A stretch of 64,000 nucleotides of DNA from an uncultured Phascolarctobacterium sp. (GCF_934190775.1 NZ_CAKPTG010000006.1:1-64000), one strand, 5' to 3'; shown: positions 9,282 to 18,244, counted from the stretch's first letter. Notes: generated by a model not told the origin, from the sequence alone. Made by a program: numbers and translations.

Positions 9282-9893
9282 ATGAAATCCATACATGCTT
9301 TATTAGCTTTCAGCGCTGCAATCTGCCTTGCTACTACCTGCAGCCTGAGCGCTTATGCTTCTCCGCTCAAAAATTATGATGCAGGCAAGGTAGCTATTGA
9401 TGCAGGCATTACGTTGCCTTCCAGTCTTAATGGTGACAACTACAAATTCAGCAAGTCCAACAGCACCTATCTTGGCGCAACTGTTGGTCTCGGTCAAAAT
9501 ACTGCCTTAAATTACAAATGGAACAACTACAAGGCTGACGAAGCGAAAACCCGCGCCCAGCAATTCAACCTTATGTACAAGGTGCTGCCGGGTATTTCTG
9601 CTTACGCAGGTTATCTGAATGCTGATACCTCCGGTTATGTTGGCGGCAAAACCAAAAACTCCGGCCAGGTTGGCCTACAGGCAGCCTATGATATTCCCGC
9701 ACTCTTCACCGTTTGGGGTAATGTAGGCTACGGCAACAGAAACAGCGGCTACGAAATCGGCATCAGCAAGCCTATCCTGAACAATCTGGAAGTAAACGCT
9801 TCCTACTATAATCAGACATTTGATGATGCCTTCGGCGAAGACCGCGACATGAAGGCTAAAGGAGTTAACCTGGGCTTAACTCTCAAATTTTAA
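9282..9893 (+). CDS. Small outer-membrane beta-barrel protein
   Basis: A 203-residue protein with a clear signal peptide, probably cleaved after SAYA at about residue 26. The mature part is short amphipathic strands rich in Gly, Asn, Tyr and Ala, such as YLGATVGLGQNTALNYKW. It ends in LGLTLKF, a C-terminal Phe expected for recognition by the BAM machinery. Size suggests an 8-10 strand barrel. I do not recognise a named family; a porin-like or structural role is inference. Ribosome site AAAGGAG. It is monocistronic. Confidence 0.7.
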   Translation: MKSIHALLAFSAAICLATTCSLSAYASPLKNYDAGKVAIDAGITLPSSLNGDNYKFSKSNSTYLGATVGLGQNTALNYKWNNYKADEAKTRAQQFNLMYKVLPGISAYAGYLNADTSGYVGGKTKNSGQVGLQAAYDIPALFTVWGNVGYGNRNSGYEIGISKPILNNLEVNASYYNQTFDDAFGEDRDMKAKGVNLGLTLKF

Positions 9894-9945
9894 TTTGTCA
9901 GCTACAGCTAACTAAATTAAAATGAAAATTAACGGATAATTATTA

Positions 9946-9974
9946 TTGACAACTCTTGCAGCTTGTGTTATTAT
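9946..9974 (+). promoter_or_regulatory. Promoter of reverse rubrerythrin
   Basis: TTGACA (9946-9951) and TATTAT (9969-9974) are spaced by exactly 17 nt, a near-consensus sigma-70 type promoter. The start codon lies about 80 nt further on. Confidence 0.8.
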
Positions 9975-10005
9975 ATAAGTGTCAAAGGCACACAAGCTGT
10001 GCAAG
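9955..10005. promoter_or_regulatory. Inverted repeat around the rubrerythrin promoter
   Basis: CTTGCAGCTTGTGT (9955-9968) is the reverse complement of 9990-10005 apart from a 2-nt bulge. The left arm fills the promoter spacer and the right arm lies just past the expected start of transcription. It could be an operator or a 5' UTR hairpin. Confidence 0.55.
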
Positions 10006-10054
10006 TCAAAAATAAAATTAAGCAATGCAATATAAAATCATGGAGGGAAATAAT

Positions 10055-10600
10055 ATGAAAAAATTTGTATGTCAAGTATGTGGTTATGTATATGAAGGCG
10101 AAGCTGCTCCGGCAAAATGCCCGCAATGTGGTGCTCCCGCTTCCAAATTCCAGGAAATGGCTGCTGAAATGGGCTGGGCTGCTGAACACGTTGTAGGTAT
10201 CGCTTCCGACGTTCCTGAAGATATCAAAGCTGACCTGCGTGCTAACTTCAACGGCGAATGCTCCGAAGTTGGTATGTACCTGGCTATGAGCCGCGTAGCT
10301 TTCCGCGAAGGCTATCCGGAAATCGGCCTGTACTGGGAAAAAGCTGCTTTCGAAGAAGCTGAACATGCTGCTAAATTTGCAGAACTGCTGGGCGAAGTTG
10401 TAACCGACTCCACCAAAAAGAACCTGGAAATGCGTGTAGAAGCTGAAAACGGTGCAACCGCTGGTAAAACCGACCTGGCTAAACGCGCTAAGGCTCTGAA
10501 CTTGGATGCTATCCATGACACCGTTCATGAAATGGCTCGTGACGAAGCTCGCCATGGCAAAGCTTTCGCTGGCCTGCTGAAAAGATACTTCGGCAAATAA
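10055..10600 (+). CDS. Reverse rubrerythrin (N-terminal rubredoxin plus diiron domain)
   Basis: ATG 10055 follows GGAGGG, so the start is here rather than at an earlier in-frame ATG. The 181-residue protein has an N-terminal rubredoxin domain (CQVCG and CPQCG, about 5-25), then a four-helix diiron domain with ECSEVGMY, EEAEHA and DEARHG. The rubredoxin-first order defines the reverse rubrerythrins. Characterised members act as NAD(P)H-linked peroxidases that protect anaerobes from peroxide and oxygen. Strongly biased codon use (GCT, GAA, CGT) and a near-perfect promoter suggest high expression. It is followed by its own terminator. Confidence 0.9.
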   Translation: MKKFVCQVCGYVYEGEAAPAKCPQCGAPASKFQEMAAEMGWAAEHVVGIASDVPEDIKADLRANFNGECSEVGMYLAMSRVAFREGYPEIGLYWEKAAFEEAEHAAKFAELLGEVVTDSTKKNLEMRVEAENGATAGKTDLAKRAKALNLDAIHDTVHEMARDEARHGKAFAGLLKRYFGK

Positions 10601-10633
10601 TTAACCAATAAAATTTAATAAGACTTAATAAGG

Positions 10634-10674
10634 CTCCCGCCTGACAATCCAAATGGATTGCGGCGGGAGTTTTT
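10634..10674 (+). terminator. Terminator of reverse rubrerythrin
   Basis: CTCCCGCC pairs with GGCGGGAG, with an inner CAATCC/GGATTG stem, and is followed by TTTTT. Confidence 0.9.
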
Positions 10675-10870
10675 GTGCGTTCAAGTCCCTCTTTTTTTTC
10701 TTTTCCTGAATTATTTCACTCTTCTTCTATGTTCTATGCATTTTCTTATGTTTTTCGCACTTACAAAGCCTTTAATATCTTTATAAATTGCTTCAGATAT
10801 GATATTATATAAAGGTTAGGAAACATCTTTAATGACACTCATTATCACGTTCCTAAAGGTGGTTAATTAT

Positions 10871-11533
10871 ATGCTTAATAAAACTAATTTTCATTATCCT
10901 GCAATGCTGCGTGTAGCGGACAAAAGCTGTGTAATTATCGGCGGCGGCACTGTTGCCGCCCGTAAGCTTGCCACGCTTTTGGATGCCGGTGCCAATGTAA
11001 CCGTTGTCGCTCCCATCTTCTGCGACGATGTGCAAAAGCTTGCCTCTGCACAAGGCTGCACGCTCATCAAGGATTACTACAAGCCTGAATATCTGCAGAA
11101 CGCCTTTGTGGTTATTGCCGCCACAGATAATAAGGTCGTCAACAGGCAGATTTCAGACGCTGCTCCCTGCCTTATCAACAATATTACTGAACCGGAGCTG
11201 AGTAATTTCACTGTCCCCTCAGCTATCAGCGAAGGTGATATTACCATAGCGCTGGCAACAGGCGGTATGCCTGCCTTCACACGCTTGCTGAAAAAGCAGC
11301 TGGAGCATATCCTGACACCGGAGCTGGCTGACTTCAACAGCTTCCTGCTGCTGCAGAGAGAAGAAGTAAAGAGTATCGACAGCACGCCAGAGGAACGGAC
11401 ACAATTCTGGCGCAGTGTTTTAAAACAGGATTTACTAAATTTAGTTATAGCAGGTAAGCCTGCTCAAGCAAAGGAGAAGGTATTAGATGCAGTTAACAGT
11501 TTTAGGACTCAATCACAGAACCGCCCCCGTTGA
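10871..11533 (+). CDS. Precorrin-2 dehydrogenase (SirC/CysG-N type)
   Basis: Start ATG 10871 (MLNKTNF) follows AAGGTGG; an earlier in-frame ATG at 10832 has no such site. The 220-residue protein has a Rossmann motif VIIGGGTVAARKL at about 24-36, and central PSAISEGDITIALATGG followed by TRLLKKQLE as in CysG N-terminal and Met8 proteins. It oxidises precorrin-2 to sirohydrochlorin and may insert Fe(II) or Co(II). It heads the tetrapyrrole operon. The next gene, hemA, starts 47 nt inside its 3' end, implying translational coupling. Confidence 0.85.
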   Translation: MLNKTNFHYPAMLRVADKSCVIIGGGTVAARKLATLLDAGANVTVVAPIFCDDVQKLASAQGCTLIKDYYKPEYLQNAFVVIAATDNKVVNRQISDAAPCLINNITEPELSNFTVPSAISEGDITIALATGGMPAFTRLLKKQLEHILTPELADFNSFLLLQREEVKSIDSTPEERTQFWRSVLKQDLLNLVIAGKPAQAKEKVLDAVNSFRTQSQNRPR

Positions 11534-12791
11534 GATCCGTGAACGTTTTAATTTTTCCAATGACAGGGTGGCAAGTATTCTGCGCCGTCTGCGCAATTAC
11601 GATAATATTCCCGAAGCCATGCTGCTTTCCACCTGCAACCGCACCGAGCTGTACATGGTGATTGAAAATCCGCATGAAGCAATCCCCTTTATCAAATCAT
11701 TGCTCAAGCATTTGGCAGGTGAACATTATCAAAGTGAATATTTTTATAATCTGAACGGTACGAACTGCGTAAAGCATCTGTTCCGCGTAGCATCCAGTCT
11801 GGACTCCCTGATTGTCGGTGAAGGCCAGATTCTCAGCCAGATTAAAAATGCTTATCAGATTGCCCGCAATAACGGTATGACAGATACGATTCTCAATACC
11901 ATTATGAATAAGGCTATTGCCGTCGGCAAGCGCGTGCGTACCGAAACAAAAATTGCCTACAGCAGCGTATCTGTTTCCAGTGCAGCTGTTGACCTGGCCA
12001 TCAAAATTTTAGGCGACTTGAGCAAGGCGCAGATTTTGGTAGTCGGTGCCGGTCATATGAGTGAGCTTACTGCACAGCATCTGTTGGACAAGGGTGCGCA
12101 GACTATTTGCGTCAGCAACCGTCACTACGAAAGAGCGCAGGATTTGGCAGGCAAATTCCACGGTACGGCTATTCCCTACCGTGCCATGTTCGAACATGCC
12201 GCCGATGCCGATATCATCATAACATCTACCGGTGCGCCGCATTACGTGCTTACCGTAGAAAATTTAGGACCTCTGCTCCCCAAGCGCAACGGCAGACCGC
12301 TGATTCTGATTGATATTGCCGTTCCGCGTGACGTCGACCCCAGACTGGCCGATGTTGCCGGCGTAACTATTTATAACATTGATGATCTGGAAGGCGTTGT
12401 TGATACCAATAAAAACTTCCGCGAAAAGGAAGCGCATGTTGCCGAGCAGATTATCAGCGAGGAAATCGGCGCCCTCAAGGAGCGCCTGCGTTATTACACC
12501 ATGCGCCCTGTTATGGTACAGCTGCATGATAAAATGAATTTCCTGCGCCAGAAGGTTTTGAAGAAGGCCTTTATTAAAATGCCGGAGCTTACCGATCATG
12601 AAAAGCGCATTATCGACCTGATGACTCAACGTCTGGAACATAAATTCCTGCGCGAGCCTATGAAGGCCATGAATGCTGTAGCAGGTACTTCTGAGGAAGA
12701 ACGCTACAAGAAAATGATGTGTGATTTATTTTTATTAAATGAAACCGGAGAGGAGTTTGGTGATGAAAGCAAAATTGACGATTGGGACTAG
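11487..12791 (+). CDS. hemA: Glutamyl-tRNA reductase
   Basis: The 434-residue enzyme reduces Glu-tRNA(Glu) to glutamate-1-semialdehyde, the first committed step of C5-pathway tetrapyrrole synthesis. The catalytic Cys is in STCNRTE near residue 50. The conserved VASSLDSLIVGEGQILSQ follows, then a NADPH-binding Rossmann part (LVVGAGHMSEL) and a helical C-terminal dimerisation domain. Ribosome site AAGGAG lies inside sirC, and the 3' end overlaps hemC by 29 nt. Confidence 0.95.
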   Translation: MQLTVLGLNHRTAPVEIRERFNFSNDRVASILRRLRNYDNIPEAMLLSTCNRTELYMVIENPHEAIPFIKSLLKHLAGEHYQSEYFYNLNGTNCVKHLFRVASSLDSLIVGEGQILSQIKNAYQIARNNGMTDTILNTIMNKAIAVGKRVRTETKIAYSSVSVSSAAVDLAIKILGDLSKAQILVVGAGHMSELTAQHLLDKGAQTICVSNRHYERAQDLAGKFHGTAIPYRAMFEHAADADIIITSTGAPHYVLTVENLGPLLPKRNGRPLILIDIAVPRDVDPRLADVAGVTIYNIDDLEGVVDTNKNFREKEAHVAEQIISEEIGALKERLRYYTMRPVMVQLHDKMNFLRQKVLKKAFIKMPELTDHEKRIIDLMTQRLEHKFLREPMKAMNAVAGTSEEERYKKMMCDLFLLNETGEEFGDESKIDDWD

Positions 12792-13683
12792 ACAAAGTCT
12801 TTTAGCGCTTTGGCAAAGCAATCATATTGCAGCCTTACTGCGCAAGCAATATCCTGAATGTGAGGTTGTACTGAAAAAAATTGTCACCAAAGGCGACCGT
12901 ATTTTAGACGTGCCCCTGGCGCAAATCGGCGGCAAGGGTTTGTTTACCAAGGAAATTGAAGAGGATCTTTTAGATGGCACTGTTGATCTGGCTGTACATA
13001 GCCTGAAGGATATGCCTACCGTTCTTCCGGAAGGCCTGTGCCTGACCGCAATTACCGAGCGTGCCAACGTTGGCGATGCTTTCGTCAGCAACAAATATGG
13101 CAGCTTCGAAGAGCTGCCTCTCGGTGCCGTAGTCGGCACCAGCAGTCTGCGCCGTAAGGCGCAGCTGTTAGCTAAGCGTCCGGATCTGGAAATCCGTGAC
13201 CTGCGCGGCAACGTTGATACCCGCCTGCGTAAGCTGGACGAAGGACTGTATGATGCTATTATTCTGGCAGCTGCAGGCCTGGAGCGTCTTGGTCATGGCG
13301 ACCGCATCTCCAGCCTGATTCCTGCTGATGTCTGCCTGCCGGCTGTAGGCCAGGGCGCATTGGCAATCGAAGCACGTACCGAGGATAAGGACGTACGCGA
13401 TATGCTGAGCTTCTTAAACGACCTGAACACCAAGCAGGCTACCGACGCTGAACGTGCCTTCTTAGGCTTACTGGAAGGCGGCTGTCAGGTTCCTATCGGT
13501 GTACATGCCGACGTTGAAGGTGAAAACATTCGCATTGAAGCAATCATTGCTGCTTTAGACGGCAGCACTATTCTGCGTGATACAATTAACGGCAAAGCTG
13601 ATGATGCTGTCAGCCTCGGCCAACAGCTGGGCAAAAAAATGCTGGCTGCCGGTGGTCAGGAAATTCTGGCCGCAATTCTTTAA
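12763..13683 (+). CDS. hemC: Porphobilinogen deaminase (hydroxymethylbilane synthase)
   Basis: ATG 12763 (MKAKLTIGTRQS) is chosen because GAGAGGAG lies just upstream. The 306-residue protein joins four porphobilinogens into hydroxymethylbilane. Signature residues are GTRQSLLALWQ at the start, KDMPT, RRKAQLLAKRPDL, and the dipyrromethane-cofactor Cys in EGGCQVPIG. Length is normal (E. coli 313). It overlaps hemA and is followed 13 nt later by cobA/hemD. Confidence 0.95.
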   Translation: MKAKLTIGTRQSLLALWQSNHIAALLRKQYPECEVVLKKIVTKGDRILDVPLAQIGGKGLFTKEIEEDLLDGTVDLAVHSLKDMPTVLPEGLCLTAITERANVGDAFVSNKYGSFEELPLGAVVGTSSLRRKAQLLAKRPDLEIRDLRGNVDTRLRKLDEGLYDAIILAAAGLERLGHGDRISSLIPADVCLPAVGQGALAIEARTEDKDVRDMLSFLNDLNTKQATDAERAFLGLLEGGCQVPIGVHADVEGENIRIEAIIAALDGSTILRDTINGKADDAVSLGQQLGKKMLAAGGQEILAAIL

Positions 13684-13696
13684 GGAGAGTGACATC

Positions 13697-15214
13697 ATGA
13701 CGAAACAAGGTAAAGTATATTTAATCGGTGCAGGCCCCGGCGACCCGGGACTTTTGGGACTCAAGGCTAAGGAATGCCTGCAGACTGCTGACGCTGTTGT
13801 TTATGACCGCCTGGCAGATCCGCGTATTCTGGCCTTCGCCCGCAAGGACGCAGAAATGGTTTATGTTGGCAAAGCCAGCGCTAACCACACCATGCGCCAG
13901 CCCGATATCAACAAGCTGCTGGTAAAGCTGGCTGCTGAGGGCAAGGTTGTAGCACGTTTAAAGGGTGGCGACCCCTTTGTATTCGGTCGCGGTGGCGAAG
14001 AAGCCATCGAACTGCGTGAAGCAGGCCTGCCGTTTGAATTCGTTCCCGGCGTAACCAGTGCTATTGCCGTTGCTGAATATGCAGGCATTCCTGTTACCCA
14101 TCGCCATGTAGCAACCTCCTTCGCTGTTATTACCGGCCACGAGGATCCTACTAAAGGCGAATCCACCATCCATTGGAAGGGCCTGGCAACCTCTGTTGAC
14201 ACCCTCGTCTTCCTCATGGGCGTAGAAAACATTGAAAAAATCAGCCGCGAGCTCATCGCTAACGGCCGCAGTGCCGACTGCCCGGCTGCCGTTATCCGTT
14301 GGGGCACTCATCCTGAACAGCGCACTCTGATTACCACCTTGGGCAGAGCTGCCGCTGACGTTAAGGCAACCGGTATGAAACCGCCTGCTATCTTCCTCGT
14401 TGGCGAGGTTGTACGCCTGCGTGAGCAGCTGCAATGGTTCGATAACAAGCCGCTCTTCGGCAAAACTGTTATCGTTACCCGCGCACGTGCACAAGCCAGC
14501 GCTCTCACCAAAAAGCTGGAAGCACAAGGCGCTAAAGTTATCGAAGCTCCGGCAATCAAAATTGTTCCGGCGGCAGATTACACTCCGCTGGACAACGCTA
14601 TTGCCAGCATCAATGACTACAAATGGCTCGTCTTCACCAGCGCTAACGGCGTAGACTACTTCTTTGAGCGTTTGGGCGCAGCTAAGAAGGATGCCCGCGC
14701 CCTGGCTAACGTTAAGCTTGCCGCTATCGGCAGCGCCACCGCCAAGGCTCTGGCAGAGCACGGCCTCACCGCCGACCTCATTCCTTCCGCTTACAAAGCA
14801 GAGGAGCTGGCTGAAGCACTGGCAGGCGAAATCACCGCCGGTGACAAAATCCTGCTGGCACGTGCTAAGGTTGCACGCGAAGTATTGCCCGAATCTCTGC
14901 GCAAAATCGGTGCTACCGTTGACGTTGTAACTGCTTACGAAACTGTTGCTGACTGCGAAAACAAGGACGAGCTCATCGAAGCCCTTGAAAGCGGCGAAGC
15001 AAGCATCGTAACCTTCACCAGCAGCAGCACCGTAACCAACCTGCTCGAGGTTCTCGGTGACAAGAAGGAGCTGCTGAACAAGGCTGCTCTGGCTGCTATC
15101 GGCCCCGTAACTGCTGATACCCTGAAAAAGCATGGCTATACTCCGGCTATCAATGCCGCTGAATATACAATCGACGGCCTCATGACCGCTATCACAAATT
15201 TTTATAATAAATAA
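13697..15214 (+). CDS. cobA/hemD: Fused uroporphyrinogen-III C-methyltransferase / uroporphyrinogen-III synthase
   Basis: Start ATG 13697 follows AAGGAG; in-frame codons upstream lie inside hemC. The 505-residue fusion begins with a SAM methyltransferase domain (about 1-245): VYLIGAGPGDPGLLGLKA, VVYDRLAD, GGDPFVFGRGGEE, then RWGTHPEQ. The second half (about 250-505) is HemD: TVIVTRARAQASAL, FTSANGV, FTSSSTV. The fusion cyclises hydroxymethylbilane to uroporphyrinogen III and methylates it to precorrin-2, steering flux to siroheme and cobalamin. Such fusions are common in Firmicutes. Confidence 0.95.
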   Translation: MTKQGKVYLIGAGPGDPGLLGLKAKECLQTADAVVYDRLADPRILAFARKDAEMVYVGKASANHTMRQPDINKLLVKLAAEGKVVARLKGGDPFVFGRGGEEAIELREAGLPFEFVPGVTSAIAVAEYAGIPVTHRHVATSFAVITGHEDPTKGESTIHWKGLATSVDTLVFLMGVENIEKISRELIANGRSADCPAAVIRWGTHPEQRTLITTLGRAAADVKATGMKPPAIFLVGEVVRLREQLQWFDNKPLFGKTVIVTRARAQASALTKKLEAQGAKVIEAPAIKIVPAADYTPLDNAIASINDYKWLVFTSANGVDYFFERLGAAKKDARALANVKLAAIGSATAKALAEHGLTADLIPSAYKAEELAEALAGEITAGDKILLARAKVAREVLPESLRKIGATVDVVTAYETVADCENKDELIEALESGEASIVTFTSSSTVTNLLEVLGDKKELLNKAALAAIGPVTADTLKKHGYTPAINAAEYTIDGLMTAITNFYNK

Positions 15215-15228
15215 GGAAGTGTATCAAG

Positions 15229-16218
15229 ATGAGTATTACCGGTTTTCCTGTATACCGTCCGCGCCGCACACGCGCTACTGAAAATCTGCGTGCAATGATC
15301 CGCGAAACCGAGGTTTCCGTAAAGGACTTAATCTATCCGCTTTTCGTCGTTCCCGGTAAAAACGTTAAACATGAAATCGAATCTCTGCCCGGCAACTATC
15401 ACTGGTCCATCGACCGCGTTATGGAATGCGTTGACGAGGTTGTAGAGCTGGGTATTCCCGCTGTCCTGCTCTTCGGCGTACCGTCCTACAAGGACGCTGT
15501 CGGCAGCAGCGGCTGGGATATGAACGAGCCTGTACAACAGGCCTGCAAGCTGATTAAAGCAAAATATCCTGAGCTGGTTATCATTACCGACGTCTGCCTG
15601 TGCGAATACACCGAACATGGTCATTGCGGCGTGCTGCAAAACGGCTGCACCGTCAACAACGATGAAACTCTGCCGCTGCTGGCTAAGGTTGCTGTTTCCC
15701 ACGCTCAGGCCGGTGCTGACATGATTGCTCCCTCCAATATGATGGACGGTTATGTTAAGGCTATCCGCGAAGCACTGGATGCAGCAGGCTTCAACCATAT
15801 TCCTATCATGGCTTATTCCGCAAAATTTGCTTCCGCATACTATGGCCCCTTCCGTGCTGCAGCAGACTCTGCTCCGTCCGCAGGTGACCGCAAAGGCTAC
15901 CAGATGGACCCCGCCAACAGTGACGAGGCTCTGCGCGAAGTTGCTCTGGATATTGAAGAAGGCGCAGATATCGTTATGGTTAAACCGGCGCTGGCCTTCC
16001 TCGACATTGTACAACGTGTACACGAAACCTTTAACCGTCCGCTGTGTGTTTATAATGTCAGCGGTGAATATGCTATGGTTAAGGCTGCAGCTGAAAAAGG
16101 CTGGATTGACGAAAAACGTATCGTTATGGAAACCATGCTGGGCTTCAAGCGTGCCGGTGCCAAAATGATTATTACCTACCATGCGCTTGACGTAGCAAAA
16201 TGGCTGCAAGGCAAATAA
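15229..16218 (+). CDS. hemB: Delta-aminolevulinic acid dehydratase (porphobilinogen synthase)
   Basis: The 329-residue enzyme condenses two aminolevulinates to porphobilinogen. The zinc-binding Cys cluster is DVCLCEYTEHGHCG near residue 120. The two Schiff-base lysines lie in AYSAKFASAYYGPFR and MVKPALAF. RPRRTR near the N-terminus is typical. The Cys-rich site indicates the Zn-dependent rather than the Mg-only type. Ribosome site AAGGAAG; 14 nt after cobA/hemD and 12 nt before hemL. Confidence 0.95.
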   Translation: MSITGFPVYRPRRTRATENLRAMIRETEVSVKDLIYPLFVVPGKNVKHEIESLPGNYHWSIDRVMECVDEVVELGIPAVLLFGVPSYKDAVGSSGWDMNEPVQQACKLIKAKYPELVIITDVCLCEYTEHGHCGVLQNGCTVNNDETLPLLAKVAVSHAQAGADMIAPSNMMDGYVKAIREALDAAGFNHIPIMAYSAKFASAYYGPFRAAADSAPSAGDRKGYQMDPANSDEALREVALDIEEGADIVMVKPALAFLDIVQRVHETFNRPLCVYNVSGEYAMVKAAAEKGWIDEKRIVMETMLGFKRAGAKMIITYHALDVAKWLQGK

Positions 16219-16230
16219 GGAGATATAACA

Positions 16231-17529
16231 ATGGAACATACAAAATCTCAGGCTGCTTTTGAAGAAGCACGCCAATATATCCCCGGCGGCGTTAACAGCC
16301 CCGTGCGCTCCTTCCGCAGTGTCGGCGGTGTACCGCCGTTCATCTCCGGCGGCAAGGGCAGCAAAATCTATGACATCGACGGCAACGAATACATCGACTA
16401 CGTTATGTCCTATGGTCCGCTGCTCATGGGCCATGTACCCGACTGCGTAACCGACGCTATCAAGGCTGCTGCTGAAAAGGGCACCTCCTACGGCGCTCCG
16501 ACAGTTGCCGAAACCGAGCTGGCAAAATTAGTCTGCCGCCTCGTTCCGTCTATGGATATGGTCCGCATGGTCAACAGCGGTACTGAAGCAACCATGAGCG
16601 CTCTGCGCTTAGCACGTGCCTACACAGGCCGTGACTGCATCATCAAATTCATCGGCTGCTACCATGGTCATCATGACAGCCTGCTTGTAAAAGCAGGCAG
16701 CGGCGGCGCTACCTTCGGCGTACCCGACAGCCCGGGCGTACCTAAAGCAGTAGCGGCAACCACTATTACCGTACCGTTCAATGACCTGCCCGCTCTGGAA
16801 AAGGTTTTTGCTGAGCGCGGCGAAGAAATCGCCTGCGTTATTATGGAACCGACTCCGGGCAACATGGGCCTGGTACTTCCGCATGAAGGCTTCCTGGAAG
16901 GCGTACGTGCCATCACTAAAAAGTATGGCGCTCTCCTCATCTGCGATGAGGTTATGAGCGGCTTCCGCAGCGCTCAGGGCGGCAGCCAGTCCCTTTATGA
17001 CATCGACCCAGATATCACCTGCCTCGGCAAGGTAATCGGCGGCGGTCTGCCTGTTGCTGCTTACGGCGGCAAACGCGAAATCATGCAAATGGTTTCTCCT
17101 GCAGGCCCGATGTATCAGGCAGGTACCTTAAGCGGTAACCCGCTGGCTATGGCTGCAGGTATTGCTGCACTCACCTACATGGAGCAGAACGATGTCTGCA
17201 ACCGTGCAGAAAGCCTTTGCGCTATTCTGACCGGCGGTTTGGAAAAGGCCGCAGCTAAGGCCGGTGTACCTGTACAGATTAATCGTCTCGGCAGCATGTT
17301 TACCGTCTTCTTCAGCGATAAACCGGTAACTGATTTTGACAGCGCTGCAGCCAGCGATTTGGAAGCCTTCAAGATTTACTTCCACTCCATGCTGGAACAG
17401 GGCATCTATCTGCCTCCTTCTCAGTTCGAAACAAACTTTGTTTCCGTTGCTCATAGTCCCGAAGATTTACAAAAGACTATCGACGCAGCAGAAGTTGCTT
17501 TCGCTGAGGTTGCTAAAGCAAGAAAATAA
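16231..17529 (+). CDS. hemL: Glutamate-1-semialdehyde 2,1-aminomutase
   Basis: The 432-residue PLP enzyme converts the HemA product to 5-aminolevulinate. Family hallmarks are PGGVNSPVRSF at the N-terminus, VNSGTEATMSALRLAR, CYHGHHDSLLVKAGSG, DEVMSGFR and the PLP lysine in LGKVIGGGLP. Length is normal. It closes the operon and is followed by a strong terminator. The operon supplies every step from Glu-tRNA to precorrin-2, but hemE, hemN/F and hemH are not in the window. Confidence 0.96.
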   Translation: MEHTKSQAAFEEARQYIPGGVNSPVRSFRSVGGVPPFISGGKGSKIYDIDGNEYIDYVMSYGPLLMGHVPDCVTDAIKAAAEKGTSYGAPTVAETELAKLVCRLVPSMDMVRMVNSGTEATMSALRLARAYTGRDCIIKFIGCYHGHHDSLLVKAGSGGATFGVPDSPGVPKAVAATTITVPFNDLPALEKVFAERGEEIACVIMEPTPGNMGLVLPHEGFLEGVRAITKKYGALLICDEVMSGFRSAQGGSQSLYDIDPDITCLGKVIGGGLPVAAYGGKREIMQMVSPAGPMYQAGTLSGNPLAMAAGIAALTYMEQNDVCNRAESLCAILTGGLEKAAAKAGVPVQINRLGSMFTVFFSDKPVTDFDSAAASDLEAFKIYFHSMLEQGIYLPPSQFETNFVSVAHSPEDLQKTIDAAEVAFAEVAKARK

Positions 17530-17549
17530 TAGCTAAAGCATAAAAATAA

Positions 17550-17603
17550 GCGTGCAGGCTTGCACATGCTGACATTCGTCAGCTGCAAGCCTGCACGCTT
17601 TTA
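17550..17603. terminator. Bidirectional terminator after hemL
   Basis: GCGTGCAGGCTTGCA and TGCAAGCCTGCACGC form a 15-bp stem with an internal ACATGCTGACATTCGTCAGC segment that can fold further. T-rich sequence follows on the plus strand, and the convergent transporter gene ends nearby. Confidence 0.9.
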
Positions 17604-17625
17604 GTTTTAATTTTAATATTGAGTA

Positions 17626-18183
17626 TTACCCGCGAATCAGCTTAATCGAAGGCACTGCTGCTCTGACAAATTTCCACAGCAGCACGGAAATACTGCAATC
17701 CATAACAGAATGCAAAACTGTACCTGCACCGACCAGCACAATAACGCTCATTACAAAGCCATTGGACAGCTGCTCCAGCGTAAACATATAGCCGCTGAAG
17801 AAAAAGGGCGCTACCACCAGCACCTCGCCCACAGCATGCAATACAGCAAGTCCCAGATTCAGACTGATACCAGCTACAAAGCTTTCCATAATATCAGGAT
17901 AACGCTTAATGATATAAGCACCAACCAGAGCAAAAATAAGATGGGTTGCCGCACGCGCAGCAATAATCAGAGGTGTAGTTACAAAAAAGCCCATCGTTGT
18001 ACCTAAGCAGACAGCTGCTGCCACCTTAGGCGAAATAAACATTGCCAAAAAAATTGCTACATGCGCACCCAAGGTAAAGGACATCGGCCCGATAATCACC
18101 TTCGGCATAACCATAGGAATAACAAGACCTATAGCGCACAGTACGCCAGCGAGAACAAGTTGATAAATATTTTTATGTTCCAA
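17626..18183 (-). CDS. ECF transporter S component, possibly NiaX-like (niacin)
   Basis: The 185-residue protein starts at TTG 18183 after GAGGAGG. It has about six transmembrane helices. The segment GPMSFTLGAHVAIFLAMFISP resembles, by recall only, niacin-type S components of energy-coupling-factor vitamin transporters. The A, A' and T subunits are not in the window, so it would have to share a module encoded elsewhere. The niacin assignment is tentative, although the pncA gene at 1.8 kb belongs to the same pathway. Other vitamins remain possible. Confidence 0.6.
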   Translation of the reverse strand: MEHKNIYQLVLAGVLCAIGLVIPMVMPKVIIGPMSFTLGAHVAIFLAMFISPKVAAAVCLGTTMGFFVTTPLIIAARAATHLIFALVGAYIIKRYPDIMESFVAGISLNLGLAVLHAVGEVLVVAPFFFSGYMFTLEQLSNGFVMSVIVLVGAGTVLHSVMDCSISVLLWKFVRAAVPSIKLIRG

Positions 18184-18215
18184 GAGTATTTCCTCCTCTC
18201 ACGTATTAGCTAGTG

Positions 18216-18244
18216 ATTATAGCACTATTTATGATAACTTGCAA
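18216..18244 (-). promoter_or_regulatory. Candidate promoter of the ECF S component
   Basis: On the minus strand TTGCAA (18239-18244) and TATAAT (18216-18221) are spaced by 17 nt, about 33 nt upstream of the TTG start. Confidence 0.6.

Noticed and set aside
10675..10870. Cobalamin riboswitch upstream of the sirC-hemA operon
   Set aside because: The 200-nt gap is AT-rich with a T-run and lacks a B12-box-like sequence or a long folded leader.
13958..15133. 391-codon minus-strand frame opposite cobA/hemD
   Set aside because: It is an antisense shadow of a well supported gene with strong codon bias. Composition is unlike a real protein and no ribosome site is present.
15328..16434. 368-codon minus-strand frame opposite hemB/hemL
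   Set aside because: Antisense to hemB and to the start of hemL, both of which carry full family signatures; the antisense translation shows no recognisable motif.
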